This document shows, piece by piece, positions 18,137 through 30,503 of a DNA stretch of 39,639 nt (the stretch's first letter is position 1; the number at the start of each line of letters is the position of its first letter). The stretch is from positions 27,501-67,139 of the forward strand of contig LUCW03000059.1 in NCBI GenBank assembly GCA_001586965.3, written 5' to 3'. Under the pieces are notes generated by a model, which saw nothing but the letters and a program-made list of their open reading frames with translations, had not been told where the DNA came from and did not search any database. The stretch is from Sphaeroforma sirkka (taxonomy: Eukaryota > Opisthokonta > Ichthyosporea > Ichthyophonida). A program made the translations under genes and the position numbers.

Positions 18137-18984
18137 GTCATGTGAAGAAGACAAAATATATATATATCACTGGGCCTTGTGGTCTACTGTGGGTTGTGGG
18201 CACACCATAGGCACAGGTGCACCTTGCCGAGCGTCTACTTACTACGGAAGCAGCCGTACGTGATGCGGCATTATTAATATATATTTTAGTGCATAATTGC
18301 CATATAATACTACTAATGCAGGCGTATGACGTATGACGCTCGACGAGTCTAAATGTTTTGTACACTGCGCCTGACTGGGCCAAATGTGGTGAAGTGAATT
18401 TTACACATAGCTGCTGAAGATAGTGGAATATACTCACATCACAGTGTATGTACAATGCCCATGAGACAGGCGGGTGTCATCACTATTGCGCACACGCTTT
18501 TATTTGAGGTACATTGATGCATAAGAAATATCGATGATTCAAGCGTAATTTACAAAGCGAGAAAAGTGTTGGCTTTTTAGCCGGATATGCTTCGAACCGT
18601 GCGCCTCGAATTGATGAAACGCACACATGTACCAAGTGTATGAGCATGAAGTCAGACTCGTACTCGCCAAGCGAATCGATATGTCTGTCTCGACGCATAG
18701 TAGCCTACCGGGATAGACACAATATCTACGAAGAACGCGAGACTATCGGAAACTACATATCCAGATGAATCGATTCGGATGTACGCCGATAGGTCGCCGG
18801 AATGACACTTAAATAACTATTAACATATAGAGCAATATAGGTAGAACTACCAGTGTGCAAAATTACATGTAGGTATGATTAGTTAGTATTGAAATAAGAT
18901 GACTAGCAGGTACACGATATATCATGCTTGCAGTGATGCTGTAGTTAGTTATATATACGAATACGGAACATCACTGGATATAGA
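18137..18984. other. Region between convergent genes, no gene seen
   Basis: Ordinary composition, with a short (AT)n run at 18,158-18,169. Short open frames on the minus strand have no recognisable domain or splice support. A TTCGAA near 18,591 resembles a tRNA B box but no cloverleaf fits. Confidence 0.6.
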
Positions 18985-19317
18985 TTACCCCGACCGTGTA
19001 CGACGATTCATTTGTTCCTCTGCTAGTATCCTTGGATAAGTTAATTGCTGATTTCGGACCCTTTGTATCTTGAACGCCAATATGTTGCGGAACAGTGCTC
19101 TTGATAGTAAGCGCTTCTGTGAGCATCATTTCACAATGGCGAGCTTCAATGTTTCAAGTTACATTCAAAACCACAGTTGAGGGCGTGCAAATGACTTCCA
19201 TACAATAGACAAACTGTGATGAGTTCGTGAAAGAAATGCACAATACACACTCACCTCTAACGATTGTCTGGTCAGCTGTTGGACCCTCGTAACGACCAGA
19301 TTGAAACTGTCCATGTT
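18985..19317 (-). CDS. 3' end of a small unidentified minus-strand gene, two exons
   Basis: On the minus strand an exon at 19,317-19,255 lies between a strong acceptor (TTTTTATTCATAG) and a strong donor (GAG|GTGAGTG) and reads MDSFNLVVTRVQQLTRQSLE. After a 138-bp intron ending GCTCACAG, an exon at 19,116-18,985 reads KRLLSRALFRNILAFKIQRV and ends EEQMNRRTRSG-stop. Both are phase 0. The result is a basic, helical, Arg/Leu-rich C-terminus. The Met in the first exon could be the start (63 residues) or internal, with more exons beyond the satellite array. Convergent with the kinase gene, stops about 890 bp apart. I do not recognise the family. Confidence 0.5.
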
Positions 19318-19449
19318 CTATGAATAAAAAGAGAATTGATCTATCATCGATTTTATTCGTGAGATAAAAGCTCTCCAACAGAAGAATACGTCGTGAAGAG
19401 CGCCTAATTAGGTGAGTGTTACCCACAGAAATACCACAAAACTGATTTC

Positions 19450-21242
19450 TTCAGTTTGTTGTTTTGTTGTATGTTCGCATGTGTTGATTCTTCGCACGTG
19501 CTGCTTATTTTGCATGTGTTGCTTCTTTGTGTGCTATGCTTCTTCGCTTGTGTTGTTTCTTCACATATGTTATGTCTTCGGACATATTGTTTCTTCTTTG
19601 CTCTTCGCATTCGTTGTTTGTTTGCATGTATTGTTTCTTCGTATGTATTCTTATTTCGCCTGTGTCATTAAAAATTTCCCCTCGCATGTATCATTTCTTC
19701 ACATGTATTGTTTCGTTGCATTTGTTGTTTCTTCGCATGTATTGTTTCTTCGCATGTATTGTTTCGTTCACATGTTTTTTTTCGTCGCATCTGTTGTTTT
19801 TTCGCATATAGTATTTCGTCGCATTTGTTGTTTCGTCGCATTGTTGTTTTTCGCATGTATTATTTCTTCACATGTATTGTTTCGTCGCATTTTGTTGTTT
19901 CTTCGCATGTATTGTTTCGTCGCACGTGTTGTTTCATCCATCATCGTATATATTGTTTCGTCGCATTTTGTTTTTTTTTTGCATGTATTTTTTCTTCACA
20001 CGTATTGTTTCGTCGCATTTGTTGTTCTTTCGCACGTATTATTTCTTCACATGTATTGTTTCGTCGCATTTGTTGTTTCGTCGCATTTGTTGTTTCGTTG
20101 CATGCACTATTCCTTCGCATACAATGTTTTATCGCATATATTGTTTTGTCGCATCTGTTGTTTTTTCGTATGTATTATTTTGTCACATGAATTGTTTCGT
20201 CGCATTTGTTGTTTCGTCGCATTTGTTGTTTCTTCGCATGTATTGTTTCGTCGCATTTGTTGTTCCTTCGCACGTAATGTTTCGTCGCATTTGTTGTTTC
20301 TTCGCATGTATTGTTTCGTCGCATTTGTTGTTTCTTCGCATGCACTATTTCTTCGCATATATTGTTTCGTCGCATTTGTTGTTTCTTCGCACGTATTGTT
20401 TCTTCGCATTTGTTGTATCATCACATATTGTTTCGTCGCATTTGTTGTTTCTTCGCATGTATTATTTCTTCGCATATATTGTTTCGTCGCATCTGTTTTT
20501 TTTTTGGTATGTATTATTTTGTCACATGAATTGTTAAGTCGCATATGTTGTTTCTTCGCATGTATTGTTTCGTTGCATTGATTTTTTTTTTCGGTTGTAT
20601 TATTTTGTCGCATTTGTTTTTTCTTTTTATGTATCATTTCTTTGCATGTATTGTTTCGCCGCATTTGTTGTTTCATCGCATTTGTTATTCCTTCACATAT
20701 ATTGTTTCTTCGCATGTGCTATTTGTTCACACACGTCGTTTCTTTATATGTATTAGTCATGCGCATTTGTTGTTTCTTCGCATGTGCCATTTGTTTACAC
20801 ACGTCGTTTTATCGCATGTTTTATTTATGTGCAAGTTTTTTTCTTACGCGTATGTGTTGTTTCTTCGCCATTAATATTTATTCACACGTGCTAGTTCTTC
20901 GTGTTGTTCCTTCGTATGTGACACTTCTTCGCACATGTTATATCTTCGGACGTATTATTTCTTCGGGACGTATTGTTTCTTCGGATGTATTGTTTCCAGG
21001 TACGTATTGATTTTCGCATGTGCTGTTTTTTCGTATGTGTTGTCTATTCGTATGTGTAGTTTAATTGAATGTTTTGTTCCTTCACATGTGTTGCTCTTTT
21101 TCATGCGTCGTTTTTTTTTGCATGTGTTGTTTCTTCGAAAATGATATTTATTTGGACATATTGCTGCTTTGCATGAGTTGTTTCTTTACAATTGTCGTTT
21201 CCTTGCATGTGCTATTTTTGTCACATGAGTCGTTTCGTTGTA
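19450..21242 (+). repeat. 17-bp satellite array, about 105 copies
   Basis: Alternating 17-bp units TGTTGTTTCTTCGCATG and TATTGTTTCGTCGCATT make up 1.8 kb, most regular at 19,900-20,470 and degenerating toward both ends. Because 17 is not a multiple of 3 and the unit lacks stop triplets in most frames, long open frames appear on both strands (up to 389 codons). These are not genes. Confidence 0.95.
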
Positions 21243-21245
21243 GAA

Positions 21246-22700
21246 TCGAGTGTCTAAAATTCTGAAATTGCGTTTACCGCCTCTCCGTATCAAAGAGCAT
21301 CCCGTCACGCCAACACTAGTAGGCTCCCCAAATGCAAACACCCTCAACTGACGCCTACTTATCCCTCCCATGTCCATGGCGGCGAAACTCTTTGAGACTT
21401 CTCCACAGCCTTCCGAATACTTAGGATTGCATACTGTCCCAGGGCATACCGGGTATCCACTTTATCAAACACATGGACTACCTCGTGGCCATTACTTCAG
21501 GCTACAGTGTCCTTCCGGGCGTATAAGTTTCATGAGTTCAGCTGACGCCATCCGTAAAATCGGATGGTAATATTCAAGACATTTCATTCTTTCAACGGCC
21601 ACCTATGGTCTGAGCATCATTGCATGGGTTCCACCTATATGGCATGCCGCGTTGAAGCCACTGTAAGAGCGGTACAACTTAGCACTACTCTAAGCAGCAG
21701 CTATTATAACTGGCACTGTATTCCCAGAACTTTCATACTAGCGCATAGACGTTTCCGCTTCTGCGGTTTATTTCCAGCAGGCCAATTTACGGAGTACCTT
21801 GGTGGCTGCCTGGGACTATATTTTGAAATCGTTATTAACGTATTCAGAAATACGTCTACTTCTGTAGTCTCTCAGAAATGCTGCTGTAGAACACTTTAAA
21901 ACTTCGATACTATTCCCAATTGATATCTCTGGTACTCATTCTCACGCTGACCATGTGATATCTTTCAGCATATAAAAGGAGGGGGGGGTGTGCGACGGAG
22001 GGGACATACTGATTGCCACTTCTTCGCCTTATAGGGCTTGACTTGTCTCTATGTTGTGCATATATGGTCATATGAATGACGCGCCAAATTGGGGCCGCCC
22101 GTCAGTCAGTTATTTTATATTTTTGATCAACTGTTTGCCGATCAAAGCGATATAGATATTTATTCTTCGTACGAATCAATACATATACACTTGCGTACAA
22201 CCCAATAGTGTTCAAACATATATAGGACTGAATTATCGACTTGGAACGACTTGAGTTAAGAAACTCAATCAACAAGTCTCGGGAGTGAGTCAAATAAAGA
22301 TTTCACTAAATCGAACAGTTTATATTTTTTTGCTGTATAAGCCGATCTGAGGCATGTAGTCTCACACTTTATTTTACAGGTAGAAGTTTTCCTGCACAAT
22401 AGTGATTCCTGTCACTGTACCCTAACACTGTACAGAGGACTACCAAATCCACGAGTGCAAGCAATTTGACACCCCAGAGTTTCAATCTTCCATCTTCAGC
22501 CATCAAGTACCAGAAACAACCGTATCAAATAAGCCTTCACACTACAGTCAACTTTCTGCACAGGATCATGACTTTCTCGTTATTCTCGCTGTGCTGCACT
22601 ATTCATAGTTGTGTCGGGTGTCAGTGATGGACATTCTGTCATAACCGCCAGTAAATATAGTATTGATAGCACATGTGAATAGATATCCTGGCTCAGAACA
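21246..22700. other. Unassigned sequence with short open stretches
   Basis: Several stop-free stretches occur (for example plus 21,564-21,899 and minus 21,186-21,377) without a recognisable domain. TATAAAAGGAGG at 21,975 resembles a TATA box. The part 21,890-22,400 is distantly repeated at 27,110-27,450, so at least part of it is a dispersed repeat. Confidence 0.5.
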
Positions 22701-22818
22701 ATCACTTCTGTCGAATTTTCTTCGAATAGTTACCAATGATAAGAACCACATCAAATACTGTTGTGAAAAATTGGGTAAGTGCTCGTGTAAGAAATTCGTC
22801 AGTCCTAATGCGGATGCG

Positions 22819-22958
22819 ATATCCCTCCGACATCTTGATATTGGCCAATCGATTAAACTTTGCTGTTTCTCATTACTAAAGTCATGCGATATCCCTCAGA
22901 CACCTTGATATTGGCCAATCGATTAAACTTTGCTGTTTCTCATTACTAAAGTCAATCC
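22819..22958 (+). repeat. 70-bp tandem duplication
   Basis: ATGCGATATCCCTC-GACA-CTTGATATTGG to CATTACTAAAGTC occurs twice in direct tandem with two differences, so it is recent. Confidence 0.92.
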
Positions 22959-23599
22959 CTTTTGTAGATACCCTTCTCTCGAGTACCCTCGTTCACTTCT
23001 GGTTACGTTTGAAGTCACTCTCCAAGATACTGTAAAGCGTATGCAGCTTCTATGCGTCCCTCTTCTTCCGATTTAGCTTTAGGCTCTGGTATCTTACAGT
23101 ATTTTACGGCCTGCTTGTCTTCGAAGTGGCGATCGCGATGAACAGGAAAGTACTTTCAATTTGCTAGCGTATCAGTACGTTCAAATTATCCTGATTCTCC
23201 TTCATTTCTTCTCATGAACGTGGACGTCGATGCCGTTGTAGGTTACATTCGCCGCTGCCTGATCTTGATTAAATTTAAGCGAATGTCGTGGAGATAGTGA
23301 TTGTTTTATCACTTCGCGGAATACATCAAAAGAAGGCTTCGCCAGTGACGTCATATCTTGTAGAATGTTAACGCAAAACTCAAATCCGCTGGAGTTATGT
23401 ACACATTATCTTATGGCGCTGCCTGAGAAACAGCGTGGTCGTTAATTGTGCTATCCGATGCATAAAATGATCACGCTCCGACGCCCCATTGTTGTGAATC
23501 GAGTCGACGCCCTCCATTGAAATTGACGAAGTTTTCGAAGTTGGGCTGAATTAGCCTGGTAATCTAGGTAGCTTAGTGCACATTCACTAGCATCTCTAA

Positions 23600-24940
23600 A
23601 TGGTCATCCGAGTCAGCAGTTCATTCAATTCGTTGTTTGGCCTAATCCAATGTAGAAATCGAGTGTTGAGCCTCAGAGACTAGTCGGGCTAGCAAATCAT
23701 GGATTTCTGCCTTGCCTTCATCATCCGGTGTCGACTATCAAATTAGTTAAAGACGCCATTCATGGTAAAAACGCTGTTTACACCTTAGAGCAGGTCAAAG
23801 GCAATTGTAGATGGACTCCAAGCAGTCGCTTCAACAACCGATCACAGGCTTTCTCTTGCCAACCTCAGGTACTGATGTAGTAGTAGGTTCCTTAGTTGTG
23901 ATAATTTTATTATTATAGCTAATTTGATTTTAGCTAAATTAGTTTATAAAAAACTTGTAATGTATTTGTCACAGTAGTTCGGTCACTTAAAAAATGTAGT
24001 CAAATCCGAGTAGATTCTACTATAGTAAAGAGCGTCAAGTCTGGATAAGTGAACTCAGTCCGAAGCACCGTTATGAACGACACGTCTGCTGTGTCAATAT
24101 TAATCACGTTCTTGTGTGGGACATGATTTTCTCTAGGAACAGGAAATATACAAATATCGGTATCTCTTGTTAAATTATGATCGTCAGGTGAGTCATCATT
24201 CTCTTATTGAATTCTATTTTAAAATGTCCTACACGGTCTGGTCGTTTGGTCCGGTACTAAGACAATCTTACAAGTCTGGTCCTCTGGCCCGGTTCTTAAA
24301 TCATCTCCCCACTTTGTTCACATGGTCATGTTATCCTGCCCTTTCTAACGGCGAGTGTAAGTAACGGTCGCCGCAAGCGAGGCAGTCGCTGTGTCACATT
24401 TAACAACGTTGATGATATATGACTACGAAATACAGAAACAAAATTCGTCCTGATTGCATAATAAATACAACATACTTAACGATTGAGATACATCATAATA
24501 TATAACGAACTGAATCTTATTTTATCTATTTATAGGTGTTCCAGAGTTGGATTATATACTCAATGATATGCCAGACACCAATACAGAAACACTGATATCA
24601 GATGACACCTCATCAGGACATGAAGATGGAAACGCTCCAGATCAATAGTACTGTTCTCAAAATGCAAAGCAATATCAGATGCTCTCACGTTCGAAACTTT
24701 ATTTATATTCGCACGTACGTTACACTGTTTAGCACAAAGTATATACGGTATCTATATAAAATCGAGAAATGTTTGCGCTGATACATGTTGCCGGATTGTT
24801 TTTACAATCGTGGCCCAAATAGGTGCGTAGTTATTAAGTACAGCAGACGCGCCGTTCGTAACGGCACTTTTGACTTGAGTTCACTTATTAAGAGTACTCT
24901 TTACTAAGTGCTACTCGGATTTAACTATATTATTTGTTCA
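23600..24940 (+). mobile_element. Diverged repeat element with inverted ends
   Basis: The segment at about 23,990-24,130 (AAATCCGAGTAG...GTAAAGAG...AAGTGAACTCA...CGTCTGCTGT) reappears inverted at about 24,930-24,810 at roughly 75-80% identity by eye. 23,640-24,350 is also repeated directly at 26,280-26,890. Long imperfect inverted ends about 800-900 bp apart suggest a DNA transposon, possibly Mutator-like, but no transposase motif or target-site duplication was identified. Confidence 0.45.
24137..24648 (+). CDS. Possible exons inside the inverted-repeat element
   Basis: After TTTTCTCTAG an exon-like stretch, 24,137-24,187, reads EQEIYKYRYLLLNYDRQ before the consensus donor GTGAGT. After TCTATTTATAG at 24,534 a second stretch reads VPELDYILNDMPDTNTE and an acidic Asp/Ser/Thr tail to TAG at 24,648. 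The phases do not match directly (0 against 1), so an intermediate exon is needed or one call is wrong. It could be a transposase C-terminus or a captured gene fragment. Confidence 0.3.
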
Positions 24941-25281
24941 CAATGGGCACAGCAAGGTATGTATGTATACGTAAATTGTGACGTGTCACCCAACAGCAAG
25001 ACGAATAAGTATTAATTTAACGGGCTAGATGAGTTGCCTCGTCAATTAGAGGACGCACATTCGAAGCTCTATTGTATCAATGAATACACTTCAACACAAT
25101 TATGGTGGAGCCCAAGAAGTGACGATTCAGTCATTGAAAAACACTACTTTACCTTATATATATGGTTACACTGCGTAAAAGTCCGTTGTGTGGTAGTTAT
25201 ACACTGTGCAATTGGTGGAGTGTATGTTGATGATTTTTCCCATACGTCTGTGTGCCACATCTCCAGTATCCTTCTAGTCAC

Positions 25282-25445
25282 TCAAACAGTTCCGCCTGCA
25301 GCATAGTAACCACCGGTGTCCATATCATCGCAGATGTTGTAGTCGCCAGCACATCGTGTACAAAATATTGACAGTACCCCTATACTGTACATCCCACAAG
25401 CCTCCTTTCTGACGTTGGTCACACATGTATCTGTCGTACATCATC
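25282..25445 (-). CDS. Possible Cys-rich terminal exon, unidentified
   Basis: On the minus strand, after an acceptor-like TGTACGACAG near 25,440, an open stretch reads TCVTNVRKEACGMYSIG, then FCTRCAGDYNICDDMD and ends YYAAGGTV-stop. Six cysteines in about 50 residues, including CxxC, look coding, but there is no partner exon and an overlapping frame is also open. Confidence 0.22.
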
Positions 25446-25884
25446 CAAAAATCAAAAATAACTGGAGACAGCCTAAGGAGAAGTAATGACGTCGTGAGCA
25501 AACCACCTGTGTCACCACTAGCGTCCATCCGCCGCCAGTCGAGGTCCCTTCGAGTCAGACATGAATTTGAGAATTTGTGTTATTTTCCAAATCTAATCTA
25601 GTGAATTTGTGGTGTTGTCCGCCGTATGCGTTAGATATTCCTGAGTTGCGACGCTGACGGCCACTGACGTATTTTAAAATACACGTAAAGACTTGCCACC
25701 ATCCTTAGTACCAGATATGGTATCCTTGAGAACCTCTGCTGGTGTCGTAGCAATTACACCTTCGCCAAGTTGAAGTTTCGCTTACTTTGAACCTTCTATA
25801 CGATTGGAATATGTCGTCCTGAAATCCCAAGCTAAGCCTGTGTTGGTTCTCAAAGTATTAGCTAGCAGTGTGGCCCTCTATAGT

Positions 25885-26035
25885 CACCCGCACACAATTA
25901 AACTGTACATATCAAATTGACGAGCTCCTATTCAGTGACAGCCCCGGACGGCCAAATATTATTAAACTGTACAATCATGTTCTATGCAATGATAGCTCGC
26001 TCAGGACGGCCAAATAATATACAGATGTAGCGTTT
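25885..26035 (+). repeat. ~68-bp direct duplication
   Basis: ATTAAACTGTACA followed by GACAGCCCCGGACGGCCAAAT recurs as ATTAAACTGTACA followed by GCTCAGGACGGCCAAAT. Confidence 0.75.
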
Positions 26036-26269
26036 GTCTATTTGTTAAATTTAGTGTATGTAGGTTTCGGTTGGCACCTGCGTATGAATATTTGTGAGCC
26101 CCTATCAATCGCATATTTCATATCCGACCAGACTGTGCCATTGCCTTAAGACGTATCAACCCATTATATTAAGGACTTCGAAACTTTTTATTCGGGATAC
26201 CCACCTTAGCTTTTTTGCACATGTGTCAGCAACCCTAAGCTGTTGCTCTGCTTGCCAACCCCTTAAATA

Positions 26270-26900
26270 TGTTGTATAGCCTTATCCAACGTGGAAACCG
26301 ATTGTTGAGTCTCAGATGCCAAAATAGTCTAGCGTAGTGTAGACCTCTACCATAGTTTCTTCATCCGGTATCGAATTAAAGAAAATCATGTCGCCACCTA
26401 ATCAGTACGCGATGGCGATTGCCAGTGAAGTCCAAGCAGTCTTTTCGACAATCGAACAAAAACAGGCTTCTTTGTTCACGCAGTAAATTTATTCACCGTG
26501 TAAAACAAAAATTACATAGCCTATTCGTTTCAGTTAGCTGAACATGTAAGGAACGTAATGTAATAAATACAGTAGTTTGTTTGGTCACTTAAAAATGTGG
26601 TAGAACCGAGTACAGCTTAATAAAGAGTGTCAAGTCTTCCATTAGGGATGTCGCGCCTGCAATATTTATTAATCACGACCCTATGTAAAACGAGACGTTT
26701 TCTACCATCGGGTCATGTGAAAATACCCGACTCTATGGTTTTGAATGAGTCATCACTTCTATCTCGTTGTATTCTCTATTCCACTAATCGGTCCGGTCCT
26801 AAATAATCCCCTAAGCCGGTCTTCTGGTCCGGCCCTAGGTATTCGCCTAAGGTACTTTGTCCACAAGGCGTATGTTGGTAAATAGGGCATAAATAAAGAC
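26270..26900 (+). repeat. Second copy of the 23.6-kb repeat element
   Basis: Shares TTGAG-CTCAGA, TTCATCCGGT-TCGA, GTCACTTAAAAA-TGT, AGAG-GTCAAGTCT, GAGTCATCA and the GGTCCGG/CTGGTCCGG block with 23,640-24,350 in the same order. The exon-like segment is not open here. Confidence 0.6.
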
Positions 26901-27650
26901 GATATTATGTTCCTAAATAATGTACAAACTTTGTGGGGAGGCTAAGGTGATACACTCATCAGAGTACAATGTAATAGACTCAAATAAAAATTTATATCAT
27001 ATTATACCTTTGGGTTTATACCTCACACCTTAAGATGTTTGTGGAGATGTTCAACAGCTTGTGTTGGCCAGATTAATAACTTATATGGTCAGTACGAGAA
27101 ATGTTTGGTAGAACAATTCAACACTTTGATGCTATTAAATTTCATTTCTCCGCAACTTTGTAATCTCACGCTGATTAGATGTTGTCTTTCCGCATAGGCT
27201 GTGCGTACTCGCATAGAGACTGCGTAAGTATTCTAGATTGTGCACTTAACAAACTGAAACAAATCTCGGTAGTCGGCCAAAAGTCGGTTAAGTTGTAATA
27301 TACTCAACGTTTTGGGGTTTGGAATCGTAAACAGCTCTTGGGAGTGGGCTATCCTGGATGAACTCTATATACATATCAATGTGATTATTTTGATGTAAAT
27401 GTGGTCTGAGACCTTTTCGCTCACTTCGGAGGTATCATGTGAGCAGAATCATATTTAATCCAATAATAATCATCATAGAATTTTCTTGCCGAATAAAATC
27501 CAAAAAAAAATGGGAAATCTTATTTCAGTAATTTAATAGCAAATATGATTGTAGAGGATTAGAATCTGTTAGAATGCCACTCTGTTCACAGCTTTAAAGA
27601 CCTATCATATCTGATAGAAGTTAGTATTTATATGACTGGTGTGTAAAAAA
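26901..27650. other. AT-rich unassigned sequence with dispersed-repeat similarity
   Basis: No open frame of note. 27,110-27,450 aligns loosely with 21,890-22,400 (shared TCTCACGCTGA, CTTTC-GCATA, GGGAGTG and GTCTGAG landmarks). Confidence 0.5.
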
Positions 27651-27659
27651 GTTATATGA

Positions 27660-27918
27660 CCAAACTAACTAACCTAACACTGGCTTAGTTGGCTCAGCAG
27701 TCATTCTTTTAATTTAGTACAAAGTTGGTAAGTGTCATCACGAGTACTTCGATCTCAGTTCGTATGATCCGCTCATGGGTGGATTTTTCTGAACCTTTTA
27801 CGCTGGGATCACCACTCTTCTCGAACCTTCCGCACTGGGCAATAGTGCTGGCCTAGTACCATTTGATTGGGTTCCATCACAAAACATACCCAAGATAAGA
27901 TTTGAACTCGCGACCATT
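27660..27918 (+). repeat. tRNA-like (SINE-like) relic next to LTR1
   Basis: Contains the A-box-like TGGCTTAGTTGG at about 27,683 and a TTCG-containing possible B box about 75 bp on. On the other strand GAGTTCAAATC (about 27,900) also resembles a B box. No cloverleaf can be drawn. Confidence 0.25.
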
Positions 27919-28507
27919 TGTAAACTTCGATGTATATTTCTATGTTTTAAACTATGTTATACAAACTAGGATTCAGTTTAAGTCAGTTAGGATTTAGCAG
28001 TGGTAGCTTGTGTAAGTATGATCAGGACTGCCTCTTGGTAAGAGCCTTAATATCCTCGATCACACAGGACGTACCTCTAGCTGTTATTTATTGAATAATT
28101 TTTACTAGAAGTACTAAGTGTTCATGACCACATGTCTAATTTGTAGATAGACAATAGAACGTAATACATTAGCTAATATAAATAAAGTTCCATCTGAAGA
28201 AATGTTAAAAAAACAAAAAGATTTATTGGATTCTGGAGATTGGCGGGAAAGCCAAAACCTGTAAGTAGTAATTCAGAGATTATAAAATTTAGTTTATAAT
28301 ATCCTACATCTACTATCGTCTCAAATAGGTCCCAAGTAAATGAGTCATACCAATTACTCAGGCTATTGGAGCCATCAAAGTGAATTTAGAACACTTTGGA
28401 AATATTGGAAAAAGAACGTGTATTAAATTATTTTAAATACAAATAAAAACCAATGTTGTCTCATTTGATCTTGATATTTTAGACTGACCGGAGGCCATAT
28501 TTCCACA
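27919..28507 (-). mobile_element. LTR1, 3' LTR of element A
   Basis: 589 bp. Read on the minus strand it starts TGTGGAAATATGG and ends AAGTTTACA, giving the TG...CA ends usual for LTRs. A G-run (purine tract) lies just upstream of the TG. It is clearly more diverged from LTR2 and LTR3 than they are from each other. Confidence 0.85.
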
Positions 28508-28633
28508 TAGCCCCCAGTGGCTTTCAGGACTACGGACGTATGTGAAGGTACGATCTAGTTCGTAAAGCTAAAACCAAAGTAAAACGGTTTCCGTCATGGC
28601 TTATCGAGTAAGTATGTGCCTATATATACGAGT

Positions 28634-29598
28634 TCAAGACTCATGTTGTACTCTATGCCGTTTAGTATTTGGTCCAGTAACCATTTCCGATGTAGGCGCT
28701 TTACGTTTATTACTTGGTAAGGTGATAGCCAAAGGTTGTTCTTCATTAGTTAGTAAGTTTGAAGAATTTGCTGATCTGTTGGTAAGCAGATCGGAAAGTT
28801 TAGTCACATAGGCAGTAGGTGGCAAATAGGGAATTTCAGATCCATCCGGGTCTGTAGTCATCTGAGGAAACACTTTCCGTTTATCCCGTGTGTTCTTATG
28901 TAAACGCTTATTCCATTACTTATTAAAAATACGAAGGAAGTCGCGCGATTCACGAAACGCATCGGAGGTTAGCCAAGGTACTGTCTCATCTATAAAACGG
29001 ATCTTGTAGTAAGTGTAACCGTTTTCGGATGTTTTGTCAATTATATTTTGACTTGTGACTCCAAAATTGGGACATCAGAATCAGATGAGTGAGCGAATGA
29101 GAGTTCGGAGGTAGGGATACGGTGAGTGCCAAGATTAGTTGCGTTAGTACCATCTATGTTATTCATTTCGTAAGTATCACTCTTCTCATCATGGTAGGAA
29201 ATAACAAAGGGTCCAATTGTCTTAGAAGAAAGTTCGGTAACGTTGGCATTGCGATTTATAATGTTAACATAATCGCCAACTTTGAACTGAACAATGTTCT
29301 TAGTGTTATTCCTTCGGTCATACGCTTTAAGTAGGACACGGTTGTTGTGCTCGAATAAACAGGGGTAAACAACGTTCTGCATATATTTTTTGTTTCTTGG
29401 GCGCGGTTTTGTCAAACGTTGCTTGTAATTCACTATAGCGGCCAAAGAAATAGTGAAACGGGAGTGTTCCAATTTGAGGATTCATGCAGTTATTTATTCG
29501 AGTACGAACTCATTTCAAATGATAAAGCCACATATCCTCAACGTCATCTAGTGCGGTACGCAATAGCTTCTTTAGTTCTCTATGCCGTGTCTCATTTG
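28634..29598 (-). pseudogene. C-terminal integrase of element A
   Basis: Contains VQFKVGDYVNIINRNAN, KTIGPFVISYHDEKSDTY (a GPY/F-like module) and a basic tail ending KRHRVQHES-stop. The catalytic core is absent. About 10% diverged from copies B and C. Confidence 0.8.
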
Positions 29599-30503
29599 TG
29601 TAGAAATAGCGGGTTCCTAATAGTAGTTGCACAGTTAACGTATATTATAAACGTATAAACGAATCCACGTTTATATGTATAATACTGGAATACGTTTAAC
29701 GAACTGAACATGAACAAGAACTGCGACAATCAAGATTCTGAACATGTGACAGTACTCAGTCTAGTATGGGACTCTACTGTGGACAATTAGGTGGTTTTCC
29801 AAATATAGATTGATTTTTTCCACTGAAATGAGAATTGTACAAAATATAGGAACGACACCAATCTGATACCTGAAAATGACACTTTGGGAATCTCTGATTA
29901 ATGGAAGTACCATGAGAGAGGGTCTCAGGCATGAAATGGCTGATGGTACAAACCTATAGTATAGTTCGATATTAATCTCAGAGCAAGATAATCCACTGAG
30001 AAAAGGACAGGATCAGAGTTGTAAGAATCCAGGACAACATGGTTTTGATTCCTCCTAGCCAGCCAACTAGATGTGTCCGTCTATGCCTTAAATGGGATGG
30101 GGAGCTAGGTACCAAGTGATGGGATTTAGGTGCAGATACATACAGCACCATCTTGGTGTTTTTGATTTTAATTTTTTATTTTCTTTAGTTGGACTTAGAG
30201 GTATTTTATTGGTTAGTTTGATTGGGTAGTTGTTCCGAGGCGTGAAATGTAAACTAAGCGTCCAATGAAATGATATTTGATCTTAGTAACTAAAACAAAA
30301 TAAATCTAGACCGAAGTAGTGAGTGATTAGAGCGGAGCATATAGACAATAGTCTCAGTCTAAAACCCCCTAATCTTTTGCTCATTACCAAGGGCTGAAGC
30401 TAAACTTATTCAACATTTTGCATATTAACGGTTTAGCGTATTGTCTTATTAACGTAAACATCTTGGTATCGTATAGTCAGTCTAAAGGAGACCGACTTTT
30501 ACA
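29599..30503 (+). mobile_element. 905-bp solo LTR inserted in element A integrase
   Basis: The integrase sequence is interrupted after CTCATTTG at 29,598 and resumes at 30,504 (30,502-30,507 again reads CATTTG). The insert begins TGTAGAAATAGC and ends CTTTTACA. If the ends are TG...CA the target-site duplication is TTTG (4 bp); with the shared CA it appears as CATTTG. It contains no coding region. Its terminal TGTAGAAATA and TTTACA equal those of the host LTR family in opposite orientation, but the interior differs, suggesting a related family. Confidence 0.72.

Noticed and set aside
18541..18660. Possible minus-strand tRNA with a TTCGAA box
   Set aside because: No T stem, anticodon arm or acceptor stem can be paired around it.
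19412..20581. 389-codon open frame rich in Phe, Cys, His and Ser
   Set aside because: It is a translation of the 17-bp satellite. Other frames on both strands are equally open, and the residues simply cycle with the repeat.
21370..21899. Plus-strand open frames with moderately protein-like sequence
   Set aside because: No domain, no convincing start or splice pairing, and part of the region is a dispersed repeat. Left as unassigned.
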